From: Plumapathes pennacea
Taxonomy: Eukaryota; Cnidaria; Anthozoa; Antipatharia; Myriopathidae
Direction: 5' to 3'
Length of the DNA: 64,000 nucleotides
Assembly (NCBI GenBank): GCA_964036295.1
Contig: OZ038469.1
Location: forward strand, 18,037,591 to 18,101,590
Shown in pieces: positions 1 through 26,118 of the stretch; within the stretch, counting starts at the first letter, position 1; each line of letters begins with the position of its first letter. The notes beneath the pieces are model-generated. The model was not told the origin of the DNA. It ran no database searches and saw nothing but the letters and a program-made list of their open reading frames with translations. Position numbers and translations under genes: made by a program.

Positions 1-571
1 CTTGAACTTTCAGACTATTCCCGCTGCGGATGGCTTGGCACTTTGCTGATCTCCGAACATATTAACTTGACTTCGGGCTTGTAGATTTGCACTTTCATTT
101 GACGATAACTTTGCCAGCTCCTCCCGAATTTCTTACAGGCTTTTACATCCATGTTTTAGAGTCGATTTCGTGCTTTTGAATTTCCCAGTCTAAACTTTTA
201 TGGCTGCTTTGTTTATGTTTTGGGAATCTCTCGCTCTTGGCCACCATTTTTTCTCGATGCAAAAGTTGAGCTTGCGTGATTGTCATGGCATCGAAGTGTG
301 CAAAATCAATTAATCTGTGCAATTAACTCTGATTAACTACTTTTGCACACCTGATTAACTTTTTTTGCACACTTGCACACTGATTTAAATATAACAGCCT
401 TGTTCTCAGCCAACCAGAATCGAGTATTTTTGCATCTATATTATTAAGCCAGAAATGGCCGATTTTTGAAAAAATGGTAAGGCTAAAACCCATGGTTTAT
501 TGCCAAAATTGGTCAATTTTGAACAAAATTTTAAACTCCTGAAACTTTCAGGAACCTTTAATCGGGATAGG
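1..571. other. Gene-free, repeat-rich left edge
   Basis: No reading frame here resembles a protein and no splice-consistent exon was seen. From about 436 to 571 the sequence carries motifs that recur in the large satellite to the right: a gccnatttttga-like stretch, then an aaactcctgaaactttcagg-like stretch. It therefore looks like an eroded member of the same repeat family. Positions 1-435 hold nothing I can name. Confidence 0.5.
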
Positions 572-823
572 TTTTTATCGGGAGTGGTAAGTGTGCGTGA
601 TAATTGGAAGTGGTACCCGGGAGTGGCAATCGGGAGTGGTAAGCGGGAGTGGTAATCCGGAGTGGCATTCAAGAGTGGTAATCGGGAGTGGTACCCGAGA
701 GTGGTAATCGGAAGTGGTACCCGGGAGTGGTAACCGGAAGTTGTACCCGGGAGTGATAACCGGGAGTGGTAAATGTGAGTGATAATCATGAGTGGTAGTC
801 AGGAGTGTCAATTACCACTCCCA
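572..823. repeat. Degenerate 12-bp tandem repeat (gggagtggtaa family)
   Basis: About twenty imperfect copies of a 12-bp word close to cgggagtggtaa follow one another, with substitutions such as acccgggagtgg. Because 12 is a multiple of three, all frames read as repetitive protein, but nothing suggests coding. It is a minisatellite. Confidence 0.8.
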
Positions 824-937
824 ATTACAACTGAGATTAGTACTGCATGATTTCGAATGCAATATGGAATAAATGAGCACAAGTAAATTTTCAAAGACCA
901 CAAAATTGCACGAGCGCCGCGCGACAAAAATAGTAAT

Positions 938-1199
938 GGCCTGGCAAAACGAGGACACATTGTGGCAGCAACATTGCCTCCTTCGATGTTTCCAGGGTGG
1001 CAAAACGTGCGGCAACATTGTTGCGTTCCGCGTAGACACAACAAATGTTTCTGAAGTTTTTCAGAAACATTTTTTGTGTCCAGGACACAAATTTGTGTCC
1101 GCAACAAATGTTTCGCGCGTGGCAAAAAGGGGCAACACTTGGGAAACATGTGCGCGCTAGCAATGTTGCAGCCACAATGTATCCTTGTTTTGCCAGGCC
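938..1199. mobile_element. Fold-back / MITE-like element with about 40-bp terminal inverted repeats
   Basis: The left end (ggcctggcaaaac... through gcaacattgc, 938-977) is matched in reverse complement by the right end (caatgttgcagcc... through ttttgccaggcc, 1161-1199) with only a few mismatches over about 40 bp. The interior holds more palindromic words, for example gacacaaatttgtgtc and a fold-back around gtttctgaagtttttcagaaac. There is no transposase. No clear target-site duplication is visible at the flanks, so the exact ends and superfamily are uncertain. Confidence 0.7.
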
Positions 1200-1255
1200 T
1201 TAAAGATAACGCCCATAGTTTATTGGCACAATCGGCCATTTTTGACGAAATGACG

Positions 1256-4200
1256 ATTTTGACAAAATACTAAGGCTATAGCCCAGGGTTTTTTTGCCGA
1301 TTTTGGCCAAAAATTGAAAACTCTTGAAACTTTTAGGAAACCTTCCTGGGATTATAAGAGGACTTTCTGAAATACATTTGCCTTATGTATCTACATTCGT
1401 TAGCGAGATATAGCAGCAAAATCGCTTATAACTTTGAAATGTGTGATGTTTCAATTAGTCAAAGGTTTGCTCTAATTTCTCACGACGCGCGGGTTAAAGT
1501 TTACAAAAGCTACGCAGAAACCGTCCGCATAGTCCCAGGAACATTTCCTGAAAGTTTCATGCGATTCTGAGATGGTCGAAAAATCTTGGAATTTTGACAA
1601 AATACTAAGGCTATAGCACAGGGATTTTTGCCGATTTTGGCCAAAAATTGAAAACTCTTGAAACTTTCAGGAAACCTTCCTGGGACTATAAGGAGACTTT
1701 CTGCAATACATTTGCTTTATGTATCTTCATCCGTTGGCAAGATATAGCAGGAAATGCGCTTAAAACTTTGAAAGGTGTGATGTTTTAATTAATGCATGAT
1801 TTGCTCTAATTTGCTCTAATTTCTCACGACGCGCGGGCTTAAAGTTTACAAAAACTATGCAAAACGCGTCGGCATAGTCCCAGGAACATTTCCTGAAAGT
1901 TTCATGCGATTCTGAGATGGTCGAAAAATCTTGGAATTTTGACAAAATACTAAGGCTATAGCACAGGGTTTTTTGCCGATTTTGGCCAAAAATTGAAAAC
2001 TCTTGAAACTTTCAGGAAACCTTCCTGGGACTATAAGGAGACTTTCTGCAATACATTTGCTTTATGTATCTTCATCCGTTGGCAAGATACAGCAGTAAAT
2101 CCGCTTAAAACTTTGAAAGGTGTGATGTTTTACTTAACACATGATTTGCTCTAATTTGCTCTAATTTCTCACGACGCGCGGGCTTAAAGTTTACAAAAAC
2201 TATGCAAAACGCGTCGGCATAGTCCCAGGAACATTTCCTGAAAGTTTCATGCGATTCTGAGATGGTCGAAAAATCTTGGAATTTTGACAAAATACTAAGG
2301 CTATAGCACAGGGTTTTTTGCCGATTTTGGCCAAAAATTGAAAACTCTTGAAACTTTTAGGAAACCTTCTTTGGACTATTACAAGACTTTCTGCAATACA
2401 TCTTCCTTATCTATCTTCATCCGTTGGCAAGATATAGCAGGAAATGCCCTTATATCTTTGAAAGGTGTGATGTTTTAATTAACGCATGATTTGCTCTAAT
2501 TTGCTCTAATTTCTCACGACGCGCGGGCTTAAAGTTTACAAAAACTATGCAAAACGCGTCGGCATAGTCCCAGGAACATTTCCTGAAAGTTTCATGCGAT
2601 TCTGAGATGGTCGAAAAATCTTGGAATTTTGACAAAATACTAAGGCTATAGCACAGGGTTTTTTGCCGATTTTGGCCAAAAATTGAAAACTCTTGAAACT
2701 TTTAGGAAACCTTCCTGGGATTATAAGGAGACTTTCTGCAATACATTTGCTTCATGTATCTTCATCCGTTGGCAAGATATAGCAGGAAATGCGCTTAAAA
2801 CTTTGAAAGGTGTGATGTTTTAATTAATGCATGATTTGCTCTAATTTGCTCTAATTTCTCACGACGCGCGGGCTTAAAGTTTACAAAAACTATGCAAAAC
2901 GCGTCGGCATAGTCCCAGGAACATTTCCTGAAAGTTTCATGCGATTCTGAGATGGTCGAAAAATCTTGGAATTTTGACAAAATACTAAGGCTATAGGACA
3001 GGGTTTTTTGCCGATTTTGGCCAAAAATTGAAAACTCTTGAAACTTTCAGGAAACCTTCCTGGGACTATAAGGAGACTTTCTGCAATACATTTGCTTTAT
3101 GTATCTTCATCCGTTGGCAAGATATAGCAGGAAATGCGCTTAAAACTTTGAAAGGTGTGATGTTTTAATTAATGCATTATTTGCTCTAATTTGCTCTAAT
3201 TTCTCACGACGCGCGGGCTTAAAGTTTACAAAAACTATGCAAAACGCGTCGGCATAGTCCCAGGAACATTTCCTGAAAGTTTCATGCGATTCTGAGATGG
3301 TCGAAAAATCTTGGAATTTTGACAAAATACTAAGGCTATAGCACAGGGTTTTTTGCCGATTTTGGCCAAAAATTGAAAACTCTTGAAACTTTTAGGAAAC
3401 CTTCTTTGGACTATTACAAGACTTTCTGCAATACATCTTCCTTATCTATCTTCATCCGTTGGCAAGATATAGCAGGAAATGCCCTTATATCTTTGAAAGG
3501 TGTGATGTTTTAATTAACGCATGATTTGCTCTAATTTGCTCTAATTTCTCACGACGCGCGGGCTTAAAGTTTACAAAAACTATGCAAAACGCGTCGGCAT
3601 AGTCCCAGGAACATTTCCTGAAAGTTTCATGCGATTCTGAGATGGTCGAAAAATCTTGGAATTTTGACAAAATACTAAGGCTATAGCACAGGGTTTTTTG
3701 CCGATTTTGGCCAAATATTGAAAACTCTTGAAACTTTCAGGAAACCTTCCTGGGACTATAAGGAGACTTTCTGCAATACATTTGCTTTATGTATCTTCAT
3801 CCGTTGGCAAGATATAGCAGGAAATGCGCTTAAAACTTTGAAAAGTGTGATGTTTTAATTAATGCATGATTTGCTCTAATTTGCTCTAATTTCTCACGAC
3901 GCGCGGGCTTAAAGTTTACAAAAACTATGCAAAACGCGTCGGCATAGTCCCAGGAACATTTCCTGAAAGTTTCATGCGATTCTGAGATGGTCGAAAAATC
4001 TTGGAATTTTGACAAAATACTAAGGCTATAGCACAGGGTTTTTTGCCGATTTTGGCCAAAAATTGAAAACTCTTGAAACTTTTAGGAAACCTTCCTGGGA
4101 TTATAAGGAGACTTTCTGCAATACATTTGCTTCATGTATCTTCATCCGTTGGCAAGATATAGCAGGAAATGCGCTTAAAACTTTGAAAGGTGTGATGTTT

Positions 4201-7200
4201 TAATTAATGCATTATTTGCTCTAATTTGCTCTAATTTCTCACGACGCGCGGGCTTAAAGTTTACAAAAACTATGCAAAACGCGTCGGCATAGTCCCAGGA
4301 ACATTTCCTGAAAGTTTCATGCGATTCTGAGATGGTCGAAAAATCTTGGAATTTTGACAAAATACTAAGGCTATAGCACAGGGTTTTTTGCCGATTTTGG
4401 CCAAAAATTGAAAACTCTTGAAACTTTTAGGAAACCTTCCTGGGACTTTAAGGAGACTTTCTGCAATACATTTGCTTTATGTATCTTCATCCGTTGGCAA
4501 GATATAGCAGGAAATGCGCTTAAAACTTTGAAAGGTGTGATGTTTTAATTAATGCATGATTTGCTCTAATTTGCTCTAATTTCTCACGACACGCGGGCTT
4601 AAAGTTTACAAAAACTATGCAAAACGCGTCGGCATAGTCCCAGGAACATTTCCTGAAAGTTTCATGCGATTCTGAGATGGTCGAAAAATCTTGGAATTTT
4701 GACAAAATACTAAGGCTATAGCACAGGGTTTTTTGCCGATTTTGGCCAAAAATTGAAAACTCTTGAAACTTTCAGGAAACCTTCCTGGGACTATAAGGAG
4801 ACTTTCTGCAATACATTTGCTTAATGTATCTTCATCCGTTCGCAAGATATAGCAGGAAATGCGCTTAAAACTTTGAAAGGTGTGATGTTTTAATTAATGC
4901 ATGATTTGCTCTAATTTGCTCTAATTTCTCACGACGCGCGGGCTTAAAGTTTACAAAAACTATGCAGAACGCGTCGGCATAGTCCCAGGAACATTTCCTG
5001 AAAGTTTCATGCGATTCTGAGATGGTCGAAAAATCTTGGAATTTTGACAAAATACTAAGGCTATAGCACAGGGTTTTTTGCCGATTTTGGCCAAAAATTG
5101 AAAACTCTTGAAACTTTCAGGAAACCTTCCTGGGACTATAAGGAGACTTTCTGCAATACATTTGCTTCATGTATCTTCATCCGTTCGCAAGATATAGCAG
5201 GAAATGCGCTTAAAACTTTGAAAGGTGTGATGTTTTAATTAATGCATGATTTGCTCTAATTTGATCTAATTTCTCACGACGCGCGGGCTAAAAGTTTACA
5301 AAAACTATGCAAAACGCGTCGGCATAGTCCCAGGAACATTTCCTGAAAGTTTCATGCGATTCTGAGATGGTCGAAAAATCTTGGAATTTTGACAAAATAC
5401 TAAGGCTATAGCACAGGGTTTTTTGCCGATTTTGGCCAAATATTGAAAACTCTTGAAACTTTCAGGAAACCTTTCTGGGACTATAAGGAGACTTTCTGCA
5501 ATACATTTGCTTTATGTATCTTCATCCGTTGGCAAGATATAGCAGGAAATGCGCTTAAAACTTTGAAAGGTGTGATGTTTTAATTAATGCATGATTTGCT
5601 CTAATTTGCTCTAATTTCTCACGACGCGCGGGCTTAAAGTTTACAAAAACTATGCAAAACGCGTCGGCATAGTCCCAGGAACATTTCCTGAAACTTTCAT
5701 GCGATTCTGAGATGGTCGAAAAATCTTGGAATTTTGACAAAATACTAAGGCTATAGCACAGGGTTTTTTGCCGATTTTGGCCAAAAATTGAAAACTCTTG
5801 AAACTTTCAGGAAACCTTCCTGGGACTATAAGGAGACTTTCTGCAATACATTTGCTTGATGTATCTTCATCCGTTGGCAAGATATAGCAGGAAATGCGCT
5901 TAAAACTTTGAAAGGTGTGATGTTTTAATTAATGCATGATTTGCTCTAATTTGCTCTAATTTCTCACGACGCGCGGGCTTAAAGTTTACAAAAACTATGC
6001 AAAACGCGTCGGCATAGTCCCAGGAACATTTCCTGAAAGTTTCATGCGATTCTGAGATGGTCGAAAAATCTTGGAATTTTGACAAAATACTAAGGCTATA
6101 GCACAGGGTTTTTTGCCGATTTTGGCCAAAAATTGAAAACTCTTGAAACTTTCAGGAAACCTTTCTGGGACTATAAGGAGACTTTCTGCAATACATTTGC
6201 TTTATGTATCTTCATCCGTTGGCAAGATATAGCAGGAAATGCGCTTAAAACTTTGAAAGGTGTGATGTTTTAATTAATGCATGATTTGCTCTAATTTGCT
6301 CTAATTTCTCACGACGCGCGGGCTTAAAGTTTACAAAAACTATGCAAAACGCGTCGGCATAGTCCCAGGAACATTTCCTGAAAGTTTCATGCGATTCTGA
6401 GATGGTCGAAAAATCTTGGAATTTTGACAAAATACTAAGGCTATAGCACAGGGTTTTTTGCCGATTTTGGCCAAATATTGAAAACTCTTGAAACTTTCAG
6501 GAAACCTTCCTGGGACTATAAGGAGACTTTCTGCAATACATTTGCTTCATGTATCTTCATCCGTTGGCAAGATATAGCAGGAAATGCGCTTAAAACTTTG
6601 AAAGGTGTGATGTTTTAATTAATGCATGATTTGCTCTAATTTGCTCTAATTTCTCACGACGCGCGGGCTTAAAGTTTACAAAAACTATGCAAAACGCGTC
6701 GGCATAGTCCCAGGAACATTTCCTGAAAGTTTCATGCGATTCTGAGATGGTCGAAAAATCTTGGAATTTTGACAAAATACTAAGGCTATAGCACAGGGTT
6801 TTTTGCCGATTTTGGCCAAAAATTGAAAACTCTTGAAACTTTCAGGAAACCTTTCTGGGACTATAAGGAGACTTTCTGCAATACATTTGCTTTATGTATC
6901 TTCATCCGTTGGCAAGATATAGCAGGAAATGCGCTTAAAACTTTGAAAGGTGTGATGTTTTAATTAATGCATGATTTGCTCTAATTTGCTCTAATTTCTC
7001 ACGACGCGCGGGCTTAAAGTTTACAAAAACTATGCAAAACGCGTCGGCATAGTCCCAGGAACATTTCCTGAAAGTTTCATGCGATTCTGAGATGGTCGAA
7101 AAATCTTGGAATTTTGACAAAATACTAAGGCTATAGCACAGGGTTTTTTGCCGATTTTGGCCAAAAATTGAAAACTCTTGAAACTTTCAGGAAACCTTCC

Positions 7201-10200
7201 TGGGACTATAAGGAGACTTTCTGCAATACATTTGCTTCATGTATCTTCATCCGTTCGCAAGATATTGCAGGAAATGCGCTTAAAACTTTGAAAGGTGTGA
7301 TGTTTTAATTAATGCATGATTTGCTCTAATTTGATCTAATTTCTCACGACGCGCGGGCTAAAAGTTTACAAAAACTATGCAAAACGCGTCGGCATAGTCC
7401 CAGGAACATTTCCTGAAAGTTTCATGCGATTCTGAGATGGTCGAAAAATCTTGGAATTTTGACAAAATACTAAGGCTATAGCACAGGGTTTTTTGCCGAT
7501 TTTGGCCAAATATTGAAAACTCTTGAAACTTTCAGGAAACCTTTCTGGGACTATAAGGAGACTTTCTGCAATACATTTGCTTTATGTATCTTCATCCGTT
7601 GGCAAGATATAGCAGGAAATGCGCTTAAAACTTTGAAAGGTGTGATGTTTTAATTAATGCATGATTTGCTCTAATTTGCTCTAATTTCTCACGACGCGCG
7701 GGCTAAAAGTTTACAAAAACTATGCAAAACGCGTCGGCATAGTCCCAGGAACATTTCCTGAAACTTTCATGCGATTCTGAGATGGTCGAAAAATCTTGGA
7801 ATTTTGACAAAATACTAAGGCTATAGCACAGGGTTTTTTGCCGATTTTGGCCAAAAATTGAAAACTCTTGAAACTTTCAGGAAACCTTCCTGGGACTATA
7901 AGGAGACTTTCTGCAATACATTTGCTTGATGTATCTTCATCCGTTGGCAAGATATAGCAGGAAATGCGCTTAAAACTTTGAAAGGTGTGATGTTTTAATT
8001 AATGCATGATTTGCTCTAATTTGCTCTAATTTCTCACGACGCGCGGGCTTAAAGTTTACAAAAACTATGCAAAACGCGTCGGCATAGTCCCAGGAACATT
8101 TCCTGAAAGTTTCATGCGATTCTGAGATGGTCGAAAAATCTTGGAATTTTGACAAAATACTAAGGCTATAGCACAGGGTTTTTTGCCGATTTTGGCCAAA
8201 AATTGAAAACTCTTGAAACTTTCAGGAAACCTTTCTGGGACTATAAGGAGACTTTCTGCAATACATTTGCTTTATGTATCTTCATCCGTTGGCAAGATAT
8301 AGCAGGAAATGCGCTTAAAACTTTGAAAGGTGTGATGTTTTAATTAATGCATGATTTGCTCTAATTTGCTCTAATTTCTCACGACGCGCGGGCTTAAAGT
8401 TTACAAAAACTATGCAAAACGCGTCGGCATAGTCCCAGGAACATTTCCTGAAAGTTTCATGCGATTCTGAGATGGTCGAAAAATCTTGGAATTTTGACAA
8501 AATACTAAGGCTATAGCACAGGGTTTTTTGCCGATTTTGGCCAAAAATTGAAAACTCTTGAAACTTTCAGGAAACCTTCCTGGGACTATAAGGAGACTTT
8601 CTGCAATACATTTGCTTCATGTATCTTCATCCGTTGGCAAGATATAGCAGGAAATGCGCTTAAAACTTTGAAAGGTGTGATGTTTTAATTAATGCATGAT
8701 TTGCTCTAATTTGCTCTAATTTCTCACGACGCGCGGGCTTAAAGTTTACAAAAACTATGCAAAACGCGTCGGCATAGTCCCAGGAACATTTCCTGAAAGT
8801 TTCATGCGATTCTGAGATGGTCGAAAAATCTTGGAATTTTGACAAAATACTAAGGCTATAGCACAGGGTTTTTTGCCGATTTTGGCCAAAAATTGAAAAC
8901 TCTTGAAACTTTCAGGAAACCTTTCTGGGACTATAAGGAGACTTTCTGCAATACATTTGCTTTATGTATCTTCATCCGTTGGCAAGATATAGCAGGAAAT
9001 GCGCTTAAAACTTTGAAAGGTGTGATGTTTTAATTAATGCATGATTTGCTCTAATTTGCTCTAATTTCTCACGACGCGCGGGCTTAAAGTTTACAAAAAC
9101 TATGCAAAACGCGTCGGCATAGTCCCAGGAACATTTCCTGAAAGTTTCATGCGATTCTGAGATGGTCGAAAAATCTTGGAATTTTGACAAAATACTAAGG
9201 CTATAGCACAGGGTTTTTTGCCGATTTTGGCCAAATATTGAAAACTCTTGAAACTTTCAGGAAACCTTCCTGGGACTATAAGGAGACTTTCTGCAATACA
9301 TTTGCTTTATGTATCTTCATCCGTTCGCAAGATATTGCAGGAAATGCGCTTAAAACTTTGAAAGGTGTGATGTTTTAATTAATGCATGATTTGCTCTAAT
9401 TTGCTCTAATTTCTCACGACGCGCGGGCTTAAAGTTTACAAAAACTATGCAAAACGCGTCGGCATAGTCCCAGGAACATTTCCTGAAAGTTTCATGCGAT
9501 TCTGAGATGGTCGAAAAATCTTGGAATTTTGACAAAATACTAAGGCTATAGCACAGGGTTTTTTGCCGATTTTGGCCAAAAATTGAAAACTCTTGAAACT
9601 TTCAGGAAACCTTCCTGGGACTATAAGGAGACTTTCTGCAATACATTTGCTTTATGTATCTTCATCCGTTGGCAAGATATAGCAGGAAATGCGCTTAAAA
9701 CTTTGAAAGGTGTGATGTTTTAATTAATGCATGATTTGCTCTAATTTGCTCTAATTTCTCACGACGCGCGGGCTTAAAGTTTACAAAAACTATGCAGAAC
9801 GCGTCGGCATAGTCCCAGGAACATTTCCTGAAAGTTTCATGCGATTCTGAGATGGTCGAAAAATCTTGGAATTTTGACAAAATACTAAGGCTATAGCACA
9901 GGGTTTTTTGCCGATTTTGGCCAAATATTGAAAACTCTTGAAACTTTCAGGAAACCTTCCTGGGACTATAAGGAGACTTTCTGCAATACATTTGCTTTAT
10001 GTATCTTCATCCGTTCGCAAGATATTGCAGGAAATGCGCTTAAAACTTTGAAAGGTGTGATGTTTTAATTAATGCATGATTTGCTCTAATTTGCTCTAAT
10101 TTCTCACGACGCGCGGGCTTAAAGTTTACAAAAACTATGCAAAACGGGTAGGCATAGTCCCAGGAACATTTCCTGAAAGTTTCATGCGATTCTGAGATGG

Positions 10201-10391
10201 TCGAAAAATCTTGGAATTTTGACAAAATACTAAGGCTATAGCACAGGGTTTTTTGCCGATTTTGGCCAAAAATTGAAAACTCTTGAAACTTTCAGGAAAC
10301 CTTCCTGGGACTATAAGGAGACTTTCTGCAATACATTTGCTTTATGTATCTTCATCCGTTGGGGAGATATAGGAGCAAAGCCGCTTAAAAC
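1256..10391. repeat. 345-bp satellite array, about 26.5 units
   Basis: The phrase gacaaaatactaaggctata returns at 1260, 1593, 1938, 2283 and then every 345 bp to about 10,223. The first unit is about 12 bp short and more diverged, and the last fades out at about 10,391. Most units differ at only a few positions. Every unit contains a motif close to aaactttcaggaaacctt and, about 210 bp later, its inverted counterpart close to aggaacatttcctgaaagtt. An identical 61-codon minus-strand frame recurs in nearly every unit. It changes only where the DNA changes and matches no family I know, so I read it as a by-product of repetition. Units share marker variants at multi-unit spacing (see findings). 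Confidence 0.97.
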
Positions 10392-11150
10392 CAGCCCTAT
10401 GGAAGAGATGCCAGATCGCTTTAATAACCAACGTTATATGCATGGGTAAATTGACTCGTTGTACTGTGGGCGTATAAAGCAGGTAATCTTGATATGACGG
10501 CCAAATATTTTGCCATGTGGTATAAATCGTCAGCGGCTGATGAAAGATAAGACAAATGTATAAAAAAGTTTCGTTATAGTTTTAGAAAGGTGTCCTAAAA
10601 GTTTCAAGAATTTTAAAGTTTTCCTCAATTCGGCCATTTTTGGTCAAAAGCATGGGCTATAGCCTTACCGTTTCTTCAAAACTTGGCCGTTTTCGACCTA
10701 ATTTCAGAACCGCATGAAACTTGCAGGATATGTTCCTGGGAGTATTGCTAAGGTTTCGATATACTATTTGTGATATCTAAATGAACGGGTCGGGAGTAAT
10801 AAGAGCAAATCATTGCCTCGCACATTGGGAAAACTACGCAAAAACTTTGAACTTTTGTTTGAATAAGACAAAGTGCTAGGCTTATTGCTCGCGATCCGAG
10901 CTAGAACGTAGCGCAAATATTACATAAAAATCTTCTCTATACTCCTAGGAACGTTTCCTGAAAGTTTGATGCAATTCTGAGATTAGGCCAAAAATGGCTG
11001 ATTTTCGAAAAAATAAAAGTTAATGCTATAGCCCATGGTTTATTGCCAAAATCGGCCGATTTTTGAGGAAAGTTTTTAAACTCTTGAAACTTTCGGGAAA
11101 CGTTCCTGGGACTATAACAAGACTCTTTGCAATACAATTATCAACACAAG
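10392..11150. repeat. Diverged flank of the satellite family
   Basis: No gene is visible. Scattered pieces match satellite motifs in both orientations: a cctaaaagtttcaag stretch near 10,590, a gcaggatatgttcctgggag stretch near 10,722, an aggaacgtttcctgaaag stretch near 10,947, and a gaaactttcgggaaacgttc stretch near 11,086. These are older, degraded members of the family that gave rise to the array. Confidence 0.65.
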
Positions 11151-11250
11151 TCAACATAAATTTACATAAGTCAACATAAGTCTACATAAGTCAAAATAAG
11201 TCAACATAAGTCAACATTGGCCAATATAAGTCTACATAAGTGAACGTATG
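11151..11250. repeat. Short tandem repeat (cataagtcaa family)
   Basis: Ten- to twelve-bp imperfect repeats of aagtcaacataagtctacat fill this stretch, directly after the degraded satellite flank. No coding potential is seen. Confidence 0.75.
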
Positions 11251-11386
11251 CAACTATAACAAGACTTTTTGCAACACGTTTGTCTGATTTTTCTCCAACC
11301 GTTGATGAACATAAAAAAGAGATTGCGAATGCGCAAGCGGGTCTGAGTTTAATGTGATGAGAGACTCTTCATAAATATACACGTGA

Positions 11387-11392
11387 TTTATT
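11387..11392 (-). other. Candidate polyadenylation signal of the receptor kinase gene
   Basis: The plus strand reads tttatt, which is AATAAA on the minus strand, about 220 bp past the stop codon of the receptor kinase. It is the nearest canonical hexamer I noticed downstream of that stop. Confidence 0.4.
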
Positions 11393-11610
11393 GGCATAAT
11401 TGCTTGCGTTATTAACCTGTATACACTTTACCATAATCAATATCCCAAATAGTTTGAACGCAGGATTTTCAACAGTATGTCGGCAGTGATAATTCTATTA
11501 GAGTTATCTCCGGGAAGACTGATGTTGTTGATGACTGACATTAGGTACCAATCGTCCTGTAGACTATGCTCACCTGGATGGCATGAGCCGACCAATGACC
11601 TTGGAGGAAC

Positions 11611-26118
<14,508 letters not shown>

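Noticed and set aside
1256-10391. CRISPR-like array
   Set aside because: The unit is 345 bp and almost wholly conserved, with no short repeat/unique spacer pattern, and the window is a eukaryotic genome.
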